Shown here: one piece after another, positions 45,919 through 55,111 of the stretch
Position numbering within the stretch: position 1 is the first letter of the stretch
How the letters are laid out: the number at the start of each line of letters is the position of its first letter
DNA from: Clostridiales bacterium
GTDB lineage: Bacteria; Bacillota; Clostridia; Lachnospirales; Lachnospiraceae
Direction: 5' to 3'
DNA: 64,000 nucleotides
Assembly: GCA_012839295.1 (NCBI GenBank)
Contig: DUNO01000030.1
Coordinates: 1-64,000, forward strand
Program-made: the position numbers and the translations under genes
The notes under the pieces: generated by a model
The model's database searches: none
What the model was told of the DNA's origin: nothing
The model's input: the letters and a program-made list of their open reading frames with translations, nothing else

Positions 45919-45931
45919 CGGAATTGTTCCG
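45919..45931. promoter_or_regulatory. Dyad CGGAATTGTTCCG upstream of the GntR gene
   Basis: A perfect 5-bp inverted repeat with a 3-base centre in the GntR promoter region. Binding by the GntR protein is inference. The rest of 45835-46079 is AT-rich with nothing else identified. Confidence 0.35.
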
Positions 45932-46079
45932 AAATGATATCTATATTAAATCCAGTGATAAAATACCTTATTTTATTTACTATATATTAGGTAGGAAAAT
46001 TTCTAGTATAGGTCTTAAAGTTAAATTTTGTCATTATTTTGTATAAAATATTATCACAATCATATTACAAAGTCAACAA

Positions 46080-46108
46080 GAGGATAACTGCGCATCCTTG
46101 TTATCCTC
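46080..46108 (-). terminator. Hairpin terminator of the 4-hydroxybutyrate operon
   Basis: GAGGATAAC pairs with GTTATCCTC around an 11-base loop. On the minus strand it is followed by TTGTTGACTTTG, a weak T tract. Confidence 0.55.
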
Positions 46109-46124
46109 TTCACTAATCCTTTGT

Positions 46125-46193
46125 TTATGACAGAGCTACCTGGGCAATAGATGAACCCACGGTACCCGCGCCAACAACACACATTCTTTTCAT
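46125..46193 (-). pseudogene. N-terminal remnant of a 3-hydroxyacyl-CoA dehydrogenase-like gene
   Basis: A 22-codon ORF reading MKRMCVVGAGTVGSSIAQ then VALS and a stop. The VGAGTVGSSIA loop is the NAD-binding motif found at the start of 3-hydroxybutyryl-CoA dehydrogenases. Everything after it is lost. It lies 40 bp past the CoA-transferase in the operon, where such a dehydrogenase would make metabolic sense. Confidence 0.55.
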
Positions 46194-46233
46194 ATACAAT
46201 ACCTGCCTGTTCTTAAACTGAGCCTGTTCTTTC

Positions 46234-47532
46234 CTAAAAAGCTGTTTTAAACCTTTTCTGCCATTCCATAATCAGTCCGTCCCTGAATTTAGGATGGGCT
46301 ATGTTAATCAAGGCTCTTCCACGTTCTCTCAGCGTCTTTCCCTTCAATTTGGCTATGCCATACTCTGTAACAATATAATCCACGTCATTTCTGCTTGTGG
46401 TGACGGCTGCCCCATTCTCCAGCAATGGTACAATCTTGCTTAACTGCCCGTTACATGCCGTTGAGCTTATGGCAATGATTGCCCTTCCGCCCTTAGAGAT
46501 ACTTGCACCCCTGATAAAATCCACCTGACCCCCGACGCCGCTGATCTGTTTTAAGCCTATGCTTTCCGAACAGACCTGCCCCTGCAGATCTACCTGTACG
46601 CAGGAATTGATGGCGATCAAATTATCATTTTGTCCGATGATATACGGGTTGTTGACATAATCCACCGGAGCCATGTATACAAAAGGATTTTCATCGGCAA
46701 ACTCATATAATTTGCGGCTGCCCATGATAAAGGTAGCCACAATCTTTCCCTTATGTAAATTCTTCCTGCTGTTGTTGATTACACCCTCTTTTACAAGGCT
46801 CATGACACCGTCAGAAAACATTTCACTATGTATTCCCAAGTCTTTTTTGTCCCCGAGTGACATTAGTACAGCATCCGGCAGCGTTCCTATCCCTAATTGC
46901 AGCGTAGCTCCATCCGGTACCAGTTCCGCACAGTATCTGCCTATCTGTAATTCTTCTTCCCCTAATTCCGACCGGTTTAATTCTATTAACGGTTCCGTAT
47001 GTTCTACGAAGCAGTGGATTTTGCTGACATGTAAGAAGCTGTCACCCATCGTCCTTGGCATGTTCCCATTCACCTGGGCTATGACAAATCCCGCATTTTC
47101 TGCCGCTGCTTTCGTGTAATCCACAGAAATCCCAAGGCTTACGTATCCGTTCTTATCCGGTCTGCTTACCTGTATCAGTGCAACATCAACCAGTAATTCC
47201 TCTTTAAACAGTGAGGGCACCTCGTAAAAAAAGCATGGTGTAAAGTCTCCTCTTCCCTCTTCGATGGCTGATCTTGTCGCTCCTCCCAGAAATAATGCAT
47301 TATGCCTGAAATGCCCTTTCGCTTCGGGAGCACAATATTTCGCCTTTCCCATACTGACAAAATGTACAACCTCTACATTTTCCAGCTCCTCCTGCCTATC
47401 CACCATTGCCCTGACCAGCTCCTGCGGTTCTCCTGCTGCATGCCCTACTACTACTCTGTCCCCGCTTTTTATATGGTTCACTGCACTTGCAGCATCTGTG
47501 CAATGTTCTTTGTAATACTGACTAAAATCCAT
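46234..47532 (-). CDS. abfT: 4-hydroxybutyrate CoA-transferase (acetyl-CoA hydrolase/transferase family)
   Basis: A 432-residue family I CoA-transferase of the Cat2/AbfT kind: KSGDRVVVGHAAGEPQ (~23), LQLGIGTLPDAVL (~213), HSEMFSDGVMSLV with its Glu (~237) and GVGGQVDFIRGA (~330). It transfers CoA from acetyl-CoA to 4-hydroxybutyrate. The assignment rests on the dehydratase and dehydrogenase genes directly upstream. AAGGG precedes the ATG. Confidence 0.88.
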   Translation of the reverse strand: MDFSQYYKEHCTDAASAVNHIKSGDRVVVGHAAGEPQELVRAMVDRQEELENVEVVHFVSMGKAKYCAPEAKGHFRHNALFLGGATRSAIEEGRGDFTPCFFYEVPSLFKEELLVDVALIQVSRPDKNGYVSLGISVDYTKAAAENAGFVIAQVNGNMPRTMGDSFLHVSKIHCFVEHTEPLIELNRSELGEEELQIGRYCAELVPDGATLQLGIGTLPDAVLMSLGDKKDLGIHSEMFSDGVMSLVKEGVINNSRKNLHKGKIVATFIMGSRKLYEFADENPFVYMAPVDYVNNPYIIGQNDNLIAINSCVQVDLQGQVCSESIGLKQISGVGGQVDFIRGASISKGGRAIIAISSTACNGQLSKIVPLLENGAAVTTSRNDVDYIVTEYGIAKLKGKTLRERGRALINIAHPKFRDGLIMEWQKRFKTAF

Positions 47533-47628
47533 CTTTTTCCCTTCTCCTCATTTCATTTAACCTGCATTCCACCATCAGAAAGGCATCTGTTTGTTCCAAG
47601 GCCGGGATTTCTTGCCTTCCCCCATACC

Positions 47629-49080
47629 TTATGCTTCCTTTATTCCACAGATTTTCTTAGCAAGTTCTTTCTTGCCTTCTATATTACCCTGCCTTGAAAT
47701 CATAATTCTCTGGGCCTGGGGAGAACCGGCACCGTGCAGGGATTCTGTCCTGTAACCGACGGCAGCGGCTCCTAAGGTAATATTCTCAATGAGCCTTAAT
47801 ACCCGGACGCGGTCCAACGTAGGTACATTGGCTACGCCCTGCAGATATTTATCCAGATATGGCTTCAGCTTCTCATTTTTAAAATCAGCCTCCGACGGTA
47901 GCGTAACCATAAGCCCGCCTGCAATATCTTCAGCAAGGCGCGTTATTTCATAAGGAAATCTCGTGACATTCTGCTTGCATACATTTGCTAATAAGGTATC
48001 TACGAAGTAATTTCCCGAAGCCGTCTTTGCGCCTTCGGCAGAGCATGCGATACCGCAGGCATAAAGAGTTTCATTTAAATGTGTCATTTCTATCAGCTTA
48101 TCCTTGATGTGTGAAGCCTTTGCAGCCCCATTATAATCTGCGGCCAATGCAGCTGCACCTATTAAGACGTCACCTACACCCACCTTACAGCCGCCATAGC
48201 TTTGTCTGTGATAGGCTGCAAAGCGCTCAACAAGCATTCCGGAAAATTCAGTTTCCCCATTCATAAAAATCCTGTCATTTGGTACAAAAACATCATCAAA
48301 GATTACTAATGCCTCATGTCCTCCATACTGGCTGTTGCCCAAATCAATATCAGCATCCTCCTCCAGCTTTCTGGTATCACAGGACTGGCGTCCATATATC
48401 ATAAAGACACCTTTCGTATCAACAGGTACTGCAAAGGACACAGCATAATCTTTATCTTCCGGTTTCATGGAAACCGTAGGCATAACTAAAACCTCATGGG
48501 AATTAACCATGCCGGTCTGATGCGCTTTTGCCCCACGGACTACAATACCATCAGCCCTTCTCTCCACAACACGAAGAAATAAATCAGCATCTGCCTGGGC
48601 TGACGGAGATAACCCCCTGTTTCCTTTTGGATCAGTCATTGCTCCATCTACCGTCAAATCATTATCCTGTACCATAGTCCAGTATTTTATAAAATTTCCA
48701 AAATAATGAGTGCCGCAGGCTTTATCTATCTCGTAGGAAGTACTATATACTGCATTGCCGGCATCCATTCCAACACATCTCTGGAAGCAGGAAGCCGTAA
48801 CCTGTCCAAGAAGCCTTTGCATTTTTACCTTCCTGACCAAGTCCTCCTGGGATTGATGGATATGGTTAAAACGATTGATCTTCTTGCCTGTAAGATTGGA
48901 AACTGCCGTCATCAGCTCCTCATATTCCGCCTTCGCAGCCAGCTCATAGGTTGCAGCTACTGAATTCATCGACGGCTTTATGATAGGATGATCCACCGTA
49001 TTTTCAACCCTCTGGCCAAACAGATAGACAACCGGCTGCAGCTTTCTTAAGCTTGCTATGTACTCTTCTTTCGTCATCAT
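47629..49080 (-). CDS. abfD: 4-hydroxybutyryl-CoA dehydratase / vinylacetyl-CoA isomerase
   Basis: A 483-residue FAD and 4Fe-4S enzyme. The cluster ligands are present: Cys-x3-Cys in ASCFQRCVG (~95-99), and His and Cys in AYHRQSYGGCKVG (~287-294). It removes water from 4-hydroxybutyryl-CoA by ketyl-radical chemistry to give crotonyl-CoA, and is oxygen sensitive. The length is close to the Clostridium aminobutyricum enzyme. GGAGG lies nine bases before the ATG. It is the middle gene of the abfH-abfD-abfT operon. Confidence 0.93.
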   Translation of the reverse strand: MMTKEEYIASLRKLQPVVYLFGQRVENTVDHPIIKPSMNSVAATYELAAKAEYEELMTAVSNLTGKKINRFNHIHQSQEDLVRKVKMQRLLGQVTASCFQRCVGMDAGNAVYSTSYEIDKACGTHYFGNFIKYWTMVQDNDLTVDGAMTDPKGNRGLSPSAQADADLFLRVVERRADGIVVRGAKAHQTGMVNSHEVLVMPTVSMKPEDKDYAVSFAVPVDTKGVFMIYGRQSCDTRKLEEDADIDLGNSQYGGHEALVIFDDVFVPNDRIFMNGETEFSGMLVERFAAYHRQSYGGCKVGVGDVLIGAAALAADYNGAAKASHIKDKLIEMTHLNETLYACGIACSAEGAKTASGNYFVDTLLANVCKQNVTRFPYEITRLAEDIAGGLMVTLPSEADFKNEKLKPYLDKYLQGVANVPTLDRVRVLRLIENITLGAAAVGYRTESLHGAGSPQAQRIMISRQGNIEGKKELAKKICGIKEA

Positions 49081-49110
49081 AGTGAGACTCCTCCTGCTTA
49101 TTATTTTATA

Positions 49111-50223
49111 TTAGTAAAGCTCTTTATAAATCTTATAGACTCTCCTTGCATCCAGTTCTACAAAGTTATTGGCCATCAGCCTTCCCTGGTTATTCATGAC
49201 CGATTCCGTAAATTCGGATAAGTCCTCCTCCGTTACACCGTAATCACTCAATTTTTTCTTTTGGACCAAATGATTCAGCAAAATTTCCAGCTCTTCATAT
49301 ACATTTTTAACATCGCATCCTAAAATATCTGCAATAAACTGATTCAGTTTTGCTATTTCACCCTCCGATTTGATTTCCATATAATTTTTCATAACACCGG
49401 TAAATATTGCATAATTGGATTCACCATGTGCGACATGGTATTTTGCCCCTAAGGGGTAGCTTAGCGCATGGACTGCCGCGCAGCCCGCATTCCCAAAGGC
49501 GATGCCGGCATAATTACTTGCTACAAGAAAATCTTCCAGAAGAGGTATTCTTTCATCCGGCCCACCCTCAGCAATTCTTTTATACCCTTTTAAAATCATC
49601 TCAATCGCTTTATAGCCAAAAAGCTTCGTCATCCTAGTTCCCTTTGGAGAAAGGCTTGATTCCACTGCATGAATCAATGCATCGATTGAGCTGGTCGCAA
49701 AAAAGCGAAAAGGCAGACCACTTAATAATTCCGGTATCAGTACCGCACTGTCTGCATACATTTCCTCCAATGCCAATCCTTTTTTTGTATTCTTAGAATT
49801 TAGCTCCAGAATTGCTATGTTGGTTACTTCGCTCCCTGTTCCACAAGTTGTTGGCACAAGTACCAGCTCCTTATCTTTTTCAATCGCAAGCTTTCCATCA
49901 AATAAATCCAGAACCGGCGAAACATTCTTCAATGCAAAAATCTTGCTGATATCAATTATAGTTCCTCCGCCGATTGCAATGATTCTCTTGTAATCGCCTT
50001 TCCTATCTTTATATATGGCTTCAACCATTTCATCGGAAGGCTCACCAGCTCCATATTTCTCCTGATAAAGTACATCACAGGCTAAGTTTAATTCTGAAAA
50101 ATAGGGATGATAGATATATTCATTTGTAATAATCAGATCACCCTGTCCGATTTTAAATTCATCCACAAATTCCTTTACGTGGGCATACTGATAAATGGCA
50201 GGTTTAATCATTAACTGTTTCAT
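49111..50223 (-). CDS. abfH: 4-hydroxybutyrate dehydrogenase (iron-type ADH)
   Basis: A 370-residue iron-containing alcohol dehydrogenase: GGGTIIDISK (~97, NAD), PTTCGTGSEVTNIA (~135), the metal-ligand region SSIDALIHAVES (~190) and a His-rich AKYHVAHGESN segment (~255). By context it reduces succinate semialdehyde to 4-hydroxybutyrate, or the reverse. It is first in the operon and has a very good promoter with an AT-rich operator. Confidence 0.87.
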   Translation of the reverse strand: MKQLMIKPAIYQYAHVKEFVDEFKIGQGDLIITNEYIYHPYFSELNLACDVLYQEKYGAGEPSDEMVEAIYKDRKGDYKRIIAIGGGTIIDISKIFALKNVSPVLDLFDGKLAIEKDKELVLVPTTCGTGSEVTNIAILELNSKNTKKGLALEEMYADSAVLIPELLSGLPFRFFATSSIDALIHAVESSLSPKGTRMTKLFGYKAIEMILKGYKRIAEGGPDERIPLLEDFLVASNYAGIAFGNAGCAAVHALSYPLGAKYHVAHGESNYAIFTGVMKNYMEIKSEGEIAKLNQFIADILGCDVKNVYEELEILLNHLVQKKKLSDYGVTEEDLSEFTESVMNNQGRLMANNFVELDARRVYKIYKELY

Positions 50224-50297
50224 TTTATTCTCCCGTATTATAATATTTTTGTTATATTTATTTTGTTTAATTATTTAATGCCGAGGATCAGCTTTAC

Positions 50298-50356
50298 TTA
50301 TTGTATTATTATTGTATTTATATTAAAAAGATATCACAGTACAATAATATTGTCAA
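50298..50356 (-). promoter_or_regulatory. abf operon promoter with TTGTAT-type operator
   Basis: On the minus strand TTGACA (50356-50351) and TATCTT (50333-50328) with a 17-bp spacer. A 21-bp site at 50298-50318, made of two ATACAAT half-sites 11 bp apart, lies just past the -10 box. The same 21 bp occur unchanged at 57857-57877. The spacer also holds ACAATAATATTGT. A bound repressor would block initiation. Confidence 0.72.
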
Positions 50357-50480
50357 CATATAAATAGTAATATAAAAATACGACTATTTTGCAATTTTGG
50401 ATTTCAGAATATTAACCTTAATTGTTTTAAAACCGTAACGGCATCCAGTGTGTAGCCATGTTTTAACTTATAAGTCCATA

Positions 50481-50541
50481 ATAAAGATCAGGCGGTACAC
50501 AATTTTCATGAAGCAAAATTGTATACCGCCTGATCTCTTTA
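50481..50541. terminator. Large hairpin terminator between dapA1 and abfH
   Basis: AGATCAGGCGGTA pairs with TACCGCCTGATCT, with inner ACAATTTT/AAAATTGT extending the stem, flanked by AAA and TTT. It separates the aldolase genes from the abf operon. The remainder of 50224-50678 carries the abf promoter and no gene. Confidence 0.78.
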
Positions 50542-50678
50542 TAGCAGCGGAGTCCTTCTATTGACCAGAATTTTTAAAATGAAATTAAAGCTTTGAACAA
50601 AGCAGATTATTATGCAAGCTATGCACATATGGTTGTTATACCGCATGTATACAGCTGATTTATCCCTTGAAGCAGTTA

Positions 50679-51599
50679 TTATTTTAATTCCCCAATTTCT
50701 TCCAAAATGCCATATGTAACCTCAAGTTCTTTCTCAGTTGCGGGGGCAAGAGGTCCCCTTGCAGGTCCCAGCTTAATTCCTGTTGTTTTTTCAATTGCAG
50801 GGCGCAAAATGGAATTTGGCAAGATTCTTCCATTTTGTCCTGTTGATTTGCAGAATTTGTAGATTGGAATAAATAAATCTTTTGCTTTCTGATTATCTCC
50901 TTCCGCAAATGCTTTAAAAATAGCCCTGATCTCATGTCCGAAGATATGTGCACCACCGCTTACAAGTCCCATTGCTCCTTGAACAATCGTAGGCAGCAGC
51001 ATAATGTCATCTCCGTTATACACAGCAAAACCCGGATTAATTTTTTCTGTTGCCAGGAAGAAGTCCGTTACCTGGGTAGGATTGATCCCGGCCTCATCCT
51101 TAACTGCAACGATATTTTTAATGGCTGCTAATCTGGCAACTGTCTCAGCTTCCAGATTAACGCCTACGAAAATCGGAATATTGTAAAGCATGATATCGCA
51201 TTTTGTGCTCTCTGCAATTGCTTTAAAATGGTTATAAATGCCTTCCTGCGTTGGTTTATTATAAAACGGAACTACCACAAGGCATAAATCAATTCCCAGC
51301 CTTTCTGCTTCCTTCGTAAGAGCTATCGTCTCCTTTGTTGAGGCACATCCGGTTCCTGCAATAACAGGCTTTCTGCCTTTGGCAGCCTTAACCGCAGTTT
51401 CCATTAATTTAACCCTTTCATCAAAGGTACAAAGACTTGCCTCACCAGTAGTACCTGTAACGATCAGGGAATCACATAAATCATTTTGTATGAGGTATTC
51501 AATCAGCTCCTCGTACTTGTCATAACAAACTTCTTCCTTTTCATCATAAGGGGTAATCAGGGGTAGTAAAATCTGTCCATACTTTTCTTGAAACTTCAT
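50679..51599 (-). CDS. DapA family aldolase/lyase 1
   Basis: A 306-residue (beta/alpha)8 protein of the dihydrodipicolinate synthase/N-acetylneuraminate lyase family: GTTGEASLCTFDER (~47), catalytic Tyr in MLYNIPIF (~137) and Schiff-base Lys in IVAVKDEAG (~165). Because a second paralogue and other catabolic genes surround it, a sugar-acid or 2-keto-acid lyase role is more likely than lysine synthesis. The ATG follows GGAGACG. It lies 165 bp after dapA2. Confidence 0.8.
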   Translation of the reverse strand: MKFQEKYGQILLPLITPYDEKEEVCYDKYEELIEYLIQNDLCDSLIVTGTTGEASLCTFDERVKLMETAVKAAKGRKPVIAGTGCASTKETIALTKEAERLGIDLCLVVVPFYNKPTQEGIYNHFKAIAESTKCDIMLYNIPIFVGVNLEAETVARLAAIKNIVAVKDEAGINPTQVTDFFLATEKINPGFAVYNGDDIMLLPTIVQGAMGLVSGGAHIFGHEIRAIFKAFAEGDNQKAKDLFIPIYKFCKSTGQNGRILPNSILRPAIEKTTGIKLGPARGPLAPATEKELEVTYGILEEIGELK

Positions 51600-51764
51600 A
51601 TCAGCGTCTCCTTTTATATTTCGTATTTTTTGGGTTAAAATCTGGCGGAGCCTGCCAAAGCTGCTCTGCTCCTTAAATTTCTTATAGTATAGTAAGCATA
51701 AAAAACATAGCTATTATTGTCCTACATAATATATATCTTTCCTTCTGCTTACAAACCACGATTG

Positions 51765-52640
51765 TCAACCTCCAAAAGCCATTCTTATTTTTTCCTTTTC
51801 ATTTTCCGGTAAATATGTAATGGGACTTCTGCATAAGCCAGGCTCACGCCCCAGTACCTTCAATGCATATTTCAGGCGGATAGGGAATTGATTACCGCCA
51901 AGACATTGCCACTTTGGATAGAGTTGATTTTGTATCTCAAAGGCCAATTCCTTGTTACCAGCTTCAAAGCTATCCCACATCTTTACACATTGTTCCGGAA
52001 ATACGGATAAAATAGCTGAAATAGCACCCCTGGCTCCAAGATCATAGCAGGTAAAAAGCATGTCATCGGTTGCTGCATAGATCTTACCTTGGTTCCCGCT
52101 TGCCATCTTCATTGCATAAAGAGCCTGAACGCCTCCTACGCTCTGTTTAACGCCCATAACATATTCTGTTTCCTCCAATAAACGTTTATAAAGTCCGGGG
52201 GATATGGTATTCTGCGGTATCACATTATAAATAATAACCGGAAGCCGTACTTCCTTCGATATCGTATTATAAAAGTCAAACATCCCTTCCTCATTGGGAA
52301 CCAGCACATTATAAGCCGGCGGTGTTACCATTATAATATCTGCACCCGCTTCCTTCGCTGCCAGTCCTGCTTTTACTGCATCTCTGGTGCAGGTGCGCAT
52401 TACCCCGCATACTACAGGCTGCCCCTCATTGACATGATTCTTTGCTAATTGAATTAACAACTGCAGTTCCTTATCATTTAAGGTTGGCCCCTCGCCCGTA
52501 CTTCCTCCAACACTCAGCCCATGCACTCCTGCATTAATACAGATCTCCATCTCCTTTGCAGCTAACCTCTCATCAATGCCGCCATCCTCCTTAAAGGGTG
52601 TAACAATCGGTGGGATGATACCTTCAAACCTTTTACCCAT
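51765..52640 (-). CDS. DapA family aldolase/lyase 2
   Basis: A 291-residue DapA-family protein: GGSTGEGPTLNDKE (~46), Tyr in VIIYNVIPQN (~134) and Lys in VMGVKQSVGG (~163). The frame opens at 52682, but GGAGG five bases before the ATG at 52640 matches the family N-terminus (GKRFEGIIPPIVTPF). It is diverged from the adjacent paralogue, so the two probably act on different substrates or at different steps. Its promoter carries the shared operator. Confidence 0.82.
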   Translation of the reverse strand: MGKRFEGIIPPIVTPFKEDGGIDERLAAKEMEICINAGVHGLSVGGSTGEGPTLNDKELQLLIQLAKNHVNEGQPVVCGVMRTCTRDAVKAGLAAKEAGADIIMVTPPAYNVLVPNEEGMFDFYNTISKEVRLPVIIYNVIPQNTISPGLYKRLLEETEYVMGVKQSVGGVQALYAMKMASGNQGKIYAATDDMLFTCYDLGARGAISAILSVFPEQCVKMWDSFEAGNKELAFEIQNQLYPKWQCLGGNQFPIRLKYALKVLGREPGLCRSPITYLPENEKEKIRMAFGG

Positions 52641-52680
52641 GCCTTCCTCCATTCTGATCCTTATTGCGTCACGCCAAATC

Positions 52681-52737
52681 ATATTGTATAATTGTATGAT
52701 GTGTTATTATTATACAATCATTATTTCTCTGCGTCAA
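52681..52737 (-). promoter_or_regulatory. dapA2 promoter with TTGTAT-type operator
   Basis: On the minus strand TTGACG (52737-52732) and a perfect TATAAT (52714-52709) with a 17-bp spacer. A 22-bp site at 52681-52702 with two ATACAAT half-sites 8 bp apart follows the -10 box. The same 22 bp recur exactly at 52893-52914 in front of the divergent dehydrogenase. Confidence 0.72.
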
Positions 52738-52862
52738 CCCCGTCATTTCATTTAATATTGACATTTTGATTAAACTAATGTGATAATAGCTTTGCAAAAG
52801 CCTATATTTTCAAGCTGCATATTAACATGCCGATTCATTTAAATAAAAATTAAAAGTCCCCT

Positions 52863-52914
52863 TTGACAAAATGCAAAAAATCCATTATCATTATATTGTA
52901 TAATTGTATGATGT
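52863..52914 (+). promoter_or_regulatory. Dehydrogenase/FadR promoter with TTGTAT-type operator
   Basis: TTGACA (52863-52868) and TATCAT (52886-52891) with a 17-bp spacer. The exact 22-bp repeat of the dapA2 operator starts one base past the -10 box (52893-52914). Confidence 0.72.
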
Positions 52915-52944
52915 CAAATTGCTATAACAGGAGGATTTTATATT

Positions 52945-54018
52945 ATGTCACATAATATGACCGCTTTAAAAATAGGATGCGGTAAATATTATCATGGACA
53001 GGGTGCCGTTAACAGGCTTGCTGATGAAATCGTACGTCTTGGTGGACGAGCTTTCATCATAGGCGGAAAAAGCACGCTGGATTTGGTAATGAATGCTGTC
53101 GCTAATCAGTTAGACCGTTCCTCTGTCAGTTATTACACATCATACCATACCGCCCAGTGTACTACTGAATGGGCACAACACTATGCTGATATTGCCCTAA
53201 AAAATAACTGTACCGTATTAGTTGCCTGTGGCGGAGGCAAATGTATTGATACCGTAAAATGTGCCTCTGTTTATTCAGAACTGCCGATTATCACGGTTCC
53301 AACATCCATTGCTACCTGTGTTGCCACTTCAATGGTAGCGATTATGTATGACGACTCAGGCAAAAGAACTATATCCGTTAAGCTTAAGAAGGCCATCGAT
53401 GTTTGTATCGCAGATGATGATCTAATCGGCACTGCACCCAGAAGGTTATTGGCTGCCGGCATTTTTGATTCCATAGCGAAACTGCCTGAAAGTTTTCATT
53501 TGAAACGGGTAAGCTCCTATCTGGATTGTAATTTATGTGAATATATCCAGATTAAAAATGCAGAGATTATTTACGAATTTCTAAAAAATGAGGCTGTTGA
53601 CTTATATACGAACGGAAAGGACGCCAGGCTCTTTTCTGATTGTATACTGACTAATCTACTACATACCTCTATCGTTAGCGGCTTTGCTGATGGTTCAGGC
53701 CAGCTGGCCCTGGCACATGCTGCTTATGATTTTATGAGAAATAATAATACGCAAAACAGTGCATCACATTTACATGGCGAAATAGTAGCCGTAGGCATCT
53801 TAATCCAGATGGCATTTAACCAGTATCCCCAGAAGGAAATCGATGAAATATACAACTTGATGAAATATATGGATATGCCGCTTAATTTAAATGACTTGGA
53901 TTATGATATTACCCCAGACAGCCTTGATCTATTTTTCAACATACTTGCTGCCAGCTCCAATATAACTTCAAAAGAAGATCTTGCTTTATTGAAAAAAGCA
54001 ATTGAGACTGTGGTATAA
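52945..54018 (+). CDS. Iron-containing alcohol dehydrogenase, glycerol-dehydrogenase-like
   Basis: A 357-residue protein with GGGKCIDTVK (~95, NAD), PTSIATCVATS (~118) and metal ligands Asp in GIFDSIAK (~175), His in LALAHAAYDF (~255) and His in HLHGEIVAVG (~275). It oxidises or reduces a polyol or hydroxy-acid aldehyde; the substrate is not evident. GGAGG precedes the ATG. It is followed 72 bp later by the FadR-type regulator in the same direction, probably one transcript. Confidence 0.82.
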   Translation: MSHNMTALKIGCGKYYHGQGAVNRLADEIVRLGGRAFIIGGKSTLDLVMNAVANQLDRSSVSYYTSYHTAQCTTEWAQHYADIALKNNCTVLVACGGGKCIDTVKCASVYSELPIITVPTSIATCVATSMVAIMYDDSGKRTISVKLKKAIDVCIADDDLIGTAPRRLLAAGIFDSIAKLPESFHLKRVSSYLDCNLCEYIQIKNAEIIYEFLKNEAVDLYTNGKDARLFSDCILTNLLHTSIVSGFADGSGQLALAHAAYDFMRNNNTQNSASHLHGEIVAVGILIQMAFNQYPQKEIDEIYNLMKYMDMPLNLNDLDYDITPDSLDLFFNILAASSNITSKEDLALLKKAIETVV

Positions 54019-54090
54019 ATGGCAGTCCCGCTGGCTCTCTTATCCACCTGAATGCTTTATATATAAATAATTAATAAGAGGTGTAATTTT

Positions 54091-54786
54091 ATGAAAGAAA
54101 TTAAACGTATATCTGTTACGGATTCCGTGGTTGAAAGCATTAAAAGCTCTATTCTGTCCGGTGAATATGCACCAGGAGATAAATTACCGACAGAAAATAG
54201 TATGTGTCAGGAAATGGGAGTCAGCAGGACATGTGTGCGGGAAGCCGTACGTGTTCTGCAGGCAATTGGATATGTTGATATACTTCCCGGTAAAGGTGCT
54301 TTTGTTTCCAGTAAAATAGGTGAAGGCGATCAGCTCTGGTATGAGATCCCGGACGCACAATTTTATGACTTTATGGAAGTCCGTATGGCTATTGAAACCC
54401 TTTCAACCCGCCTGGCCATAAAAAGAGCGGATAGAAAACAAATTCAAAAGCTTGCTGAAATCAACAATTCTTTTATTGAGGCAGTAAATGAAAAAAATCA
54501 GATTCAGTTAATCATGTATGATGAGCTATTCCATACTGAAATTGTAAAAATAACTGGCAATAAATTATTAATTGCTATCAATAAACAAATTGTAACTTCC
54601 GGTAAAAAATACAGGGGAGAATCCTTCATGGATAATTCAGTATATAAAAATGCTGTCATCCCCCATACCAAAATTTTAGAAGCCTTTCAATCAAATGATC
54701 CTGAAAAAGGCCAGGCAGAAATGTATAACCATCTTCAGATAACCGTAAATGATATGAAACAGATCTATGAAAGATCCGTAAAGTAG
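54091..54786 (+). CDS. FadR-subfamily GntR regulator
   Basis: A 231-residue regulator: N-terminal winged helix (SSILSGEYAPGDKLPTENSM, then SRTCVREAVRVLQ and GKGAFV) and a C-terminal FCD domain of helices (~95-225; DELFHTEIVK near 150) that would bind an organic acid through a metal. It is the best candidate to read the TTGTAT-type operators found at four promoters around it. AAGAGGTG precedes the ATG. Confidence 0.87.
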   Translation: MKEIKRISVTDSVVESIKSSILSGEYAPGDKLPTENSMCQEMGVSRTCVREAVRVLQAIGYVDILPGKGAFVSSKIGEGDQLWYEIPDAQFYDFMEVRMAIETLSTRLAIKRADRKQIQKLAEINNSFIEAVNEKNQIQLIMYDELFHTEIVKITGNKLLIAINKQIVTSGKKYRGESFMDNSVYKNAVIPHTKILEAFQSNDPEKGQAEMYNHLQITVNDMKQIYERSVK

Positions 54787-54977
54787 CTGCATCAATGATT
54801 TATAACTATAAATAGGATGCTGCCGCACTAATTGATTGTGCATAGCTTCCCTCCCACAGTATGGATGAAGCAGATATCAAAAACAGGACCGGCTATGGAA
54901 AAATAAAGATGTATATGAAGGATGCAGGATATAAACAAGATGAATCAGCAAGAAAATTCACTTGTCATGAATAACGA

Positions 54978-55004
54978 AAGCTGCCAACTCGCAATTGGCA
55001 GCTT
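54978..55004. terminator. Hairpin between the FadR-type and TPP-enzyme genes
   Basis: AAGCTGCCAA pairs perfectly with TTGGCAGCTT around a 7-base loop, between convergent genes. A T-run is lacking on both strands, so termination strength is uncertain. Otherwise 54787-55111 holds only an unsupported 37-codon frame. Confidence 0.55.
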
Positions 55005-55111
55005 CCAAAGCCATATACTATCTGAATTTAACCCATGAAATATTCTCTATTACCATAATCAATCCTGACTGTATCAGGCCTGACAATATAAAAATACATT
55101 TATTTATGTTT

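Noticed and set aside
54861-54974. 37-codon plus-strand ORF after the FadR-type gene, with a vaguely recombinase-like RTGYGKIKMYMKDAGY
   Set aside because: No ribosome site, no clear family match and too short to separate from chance.
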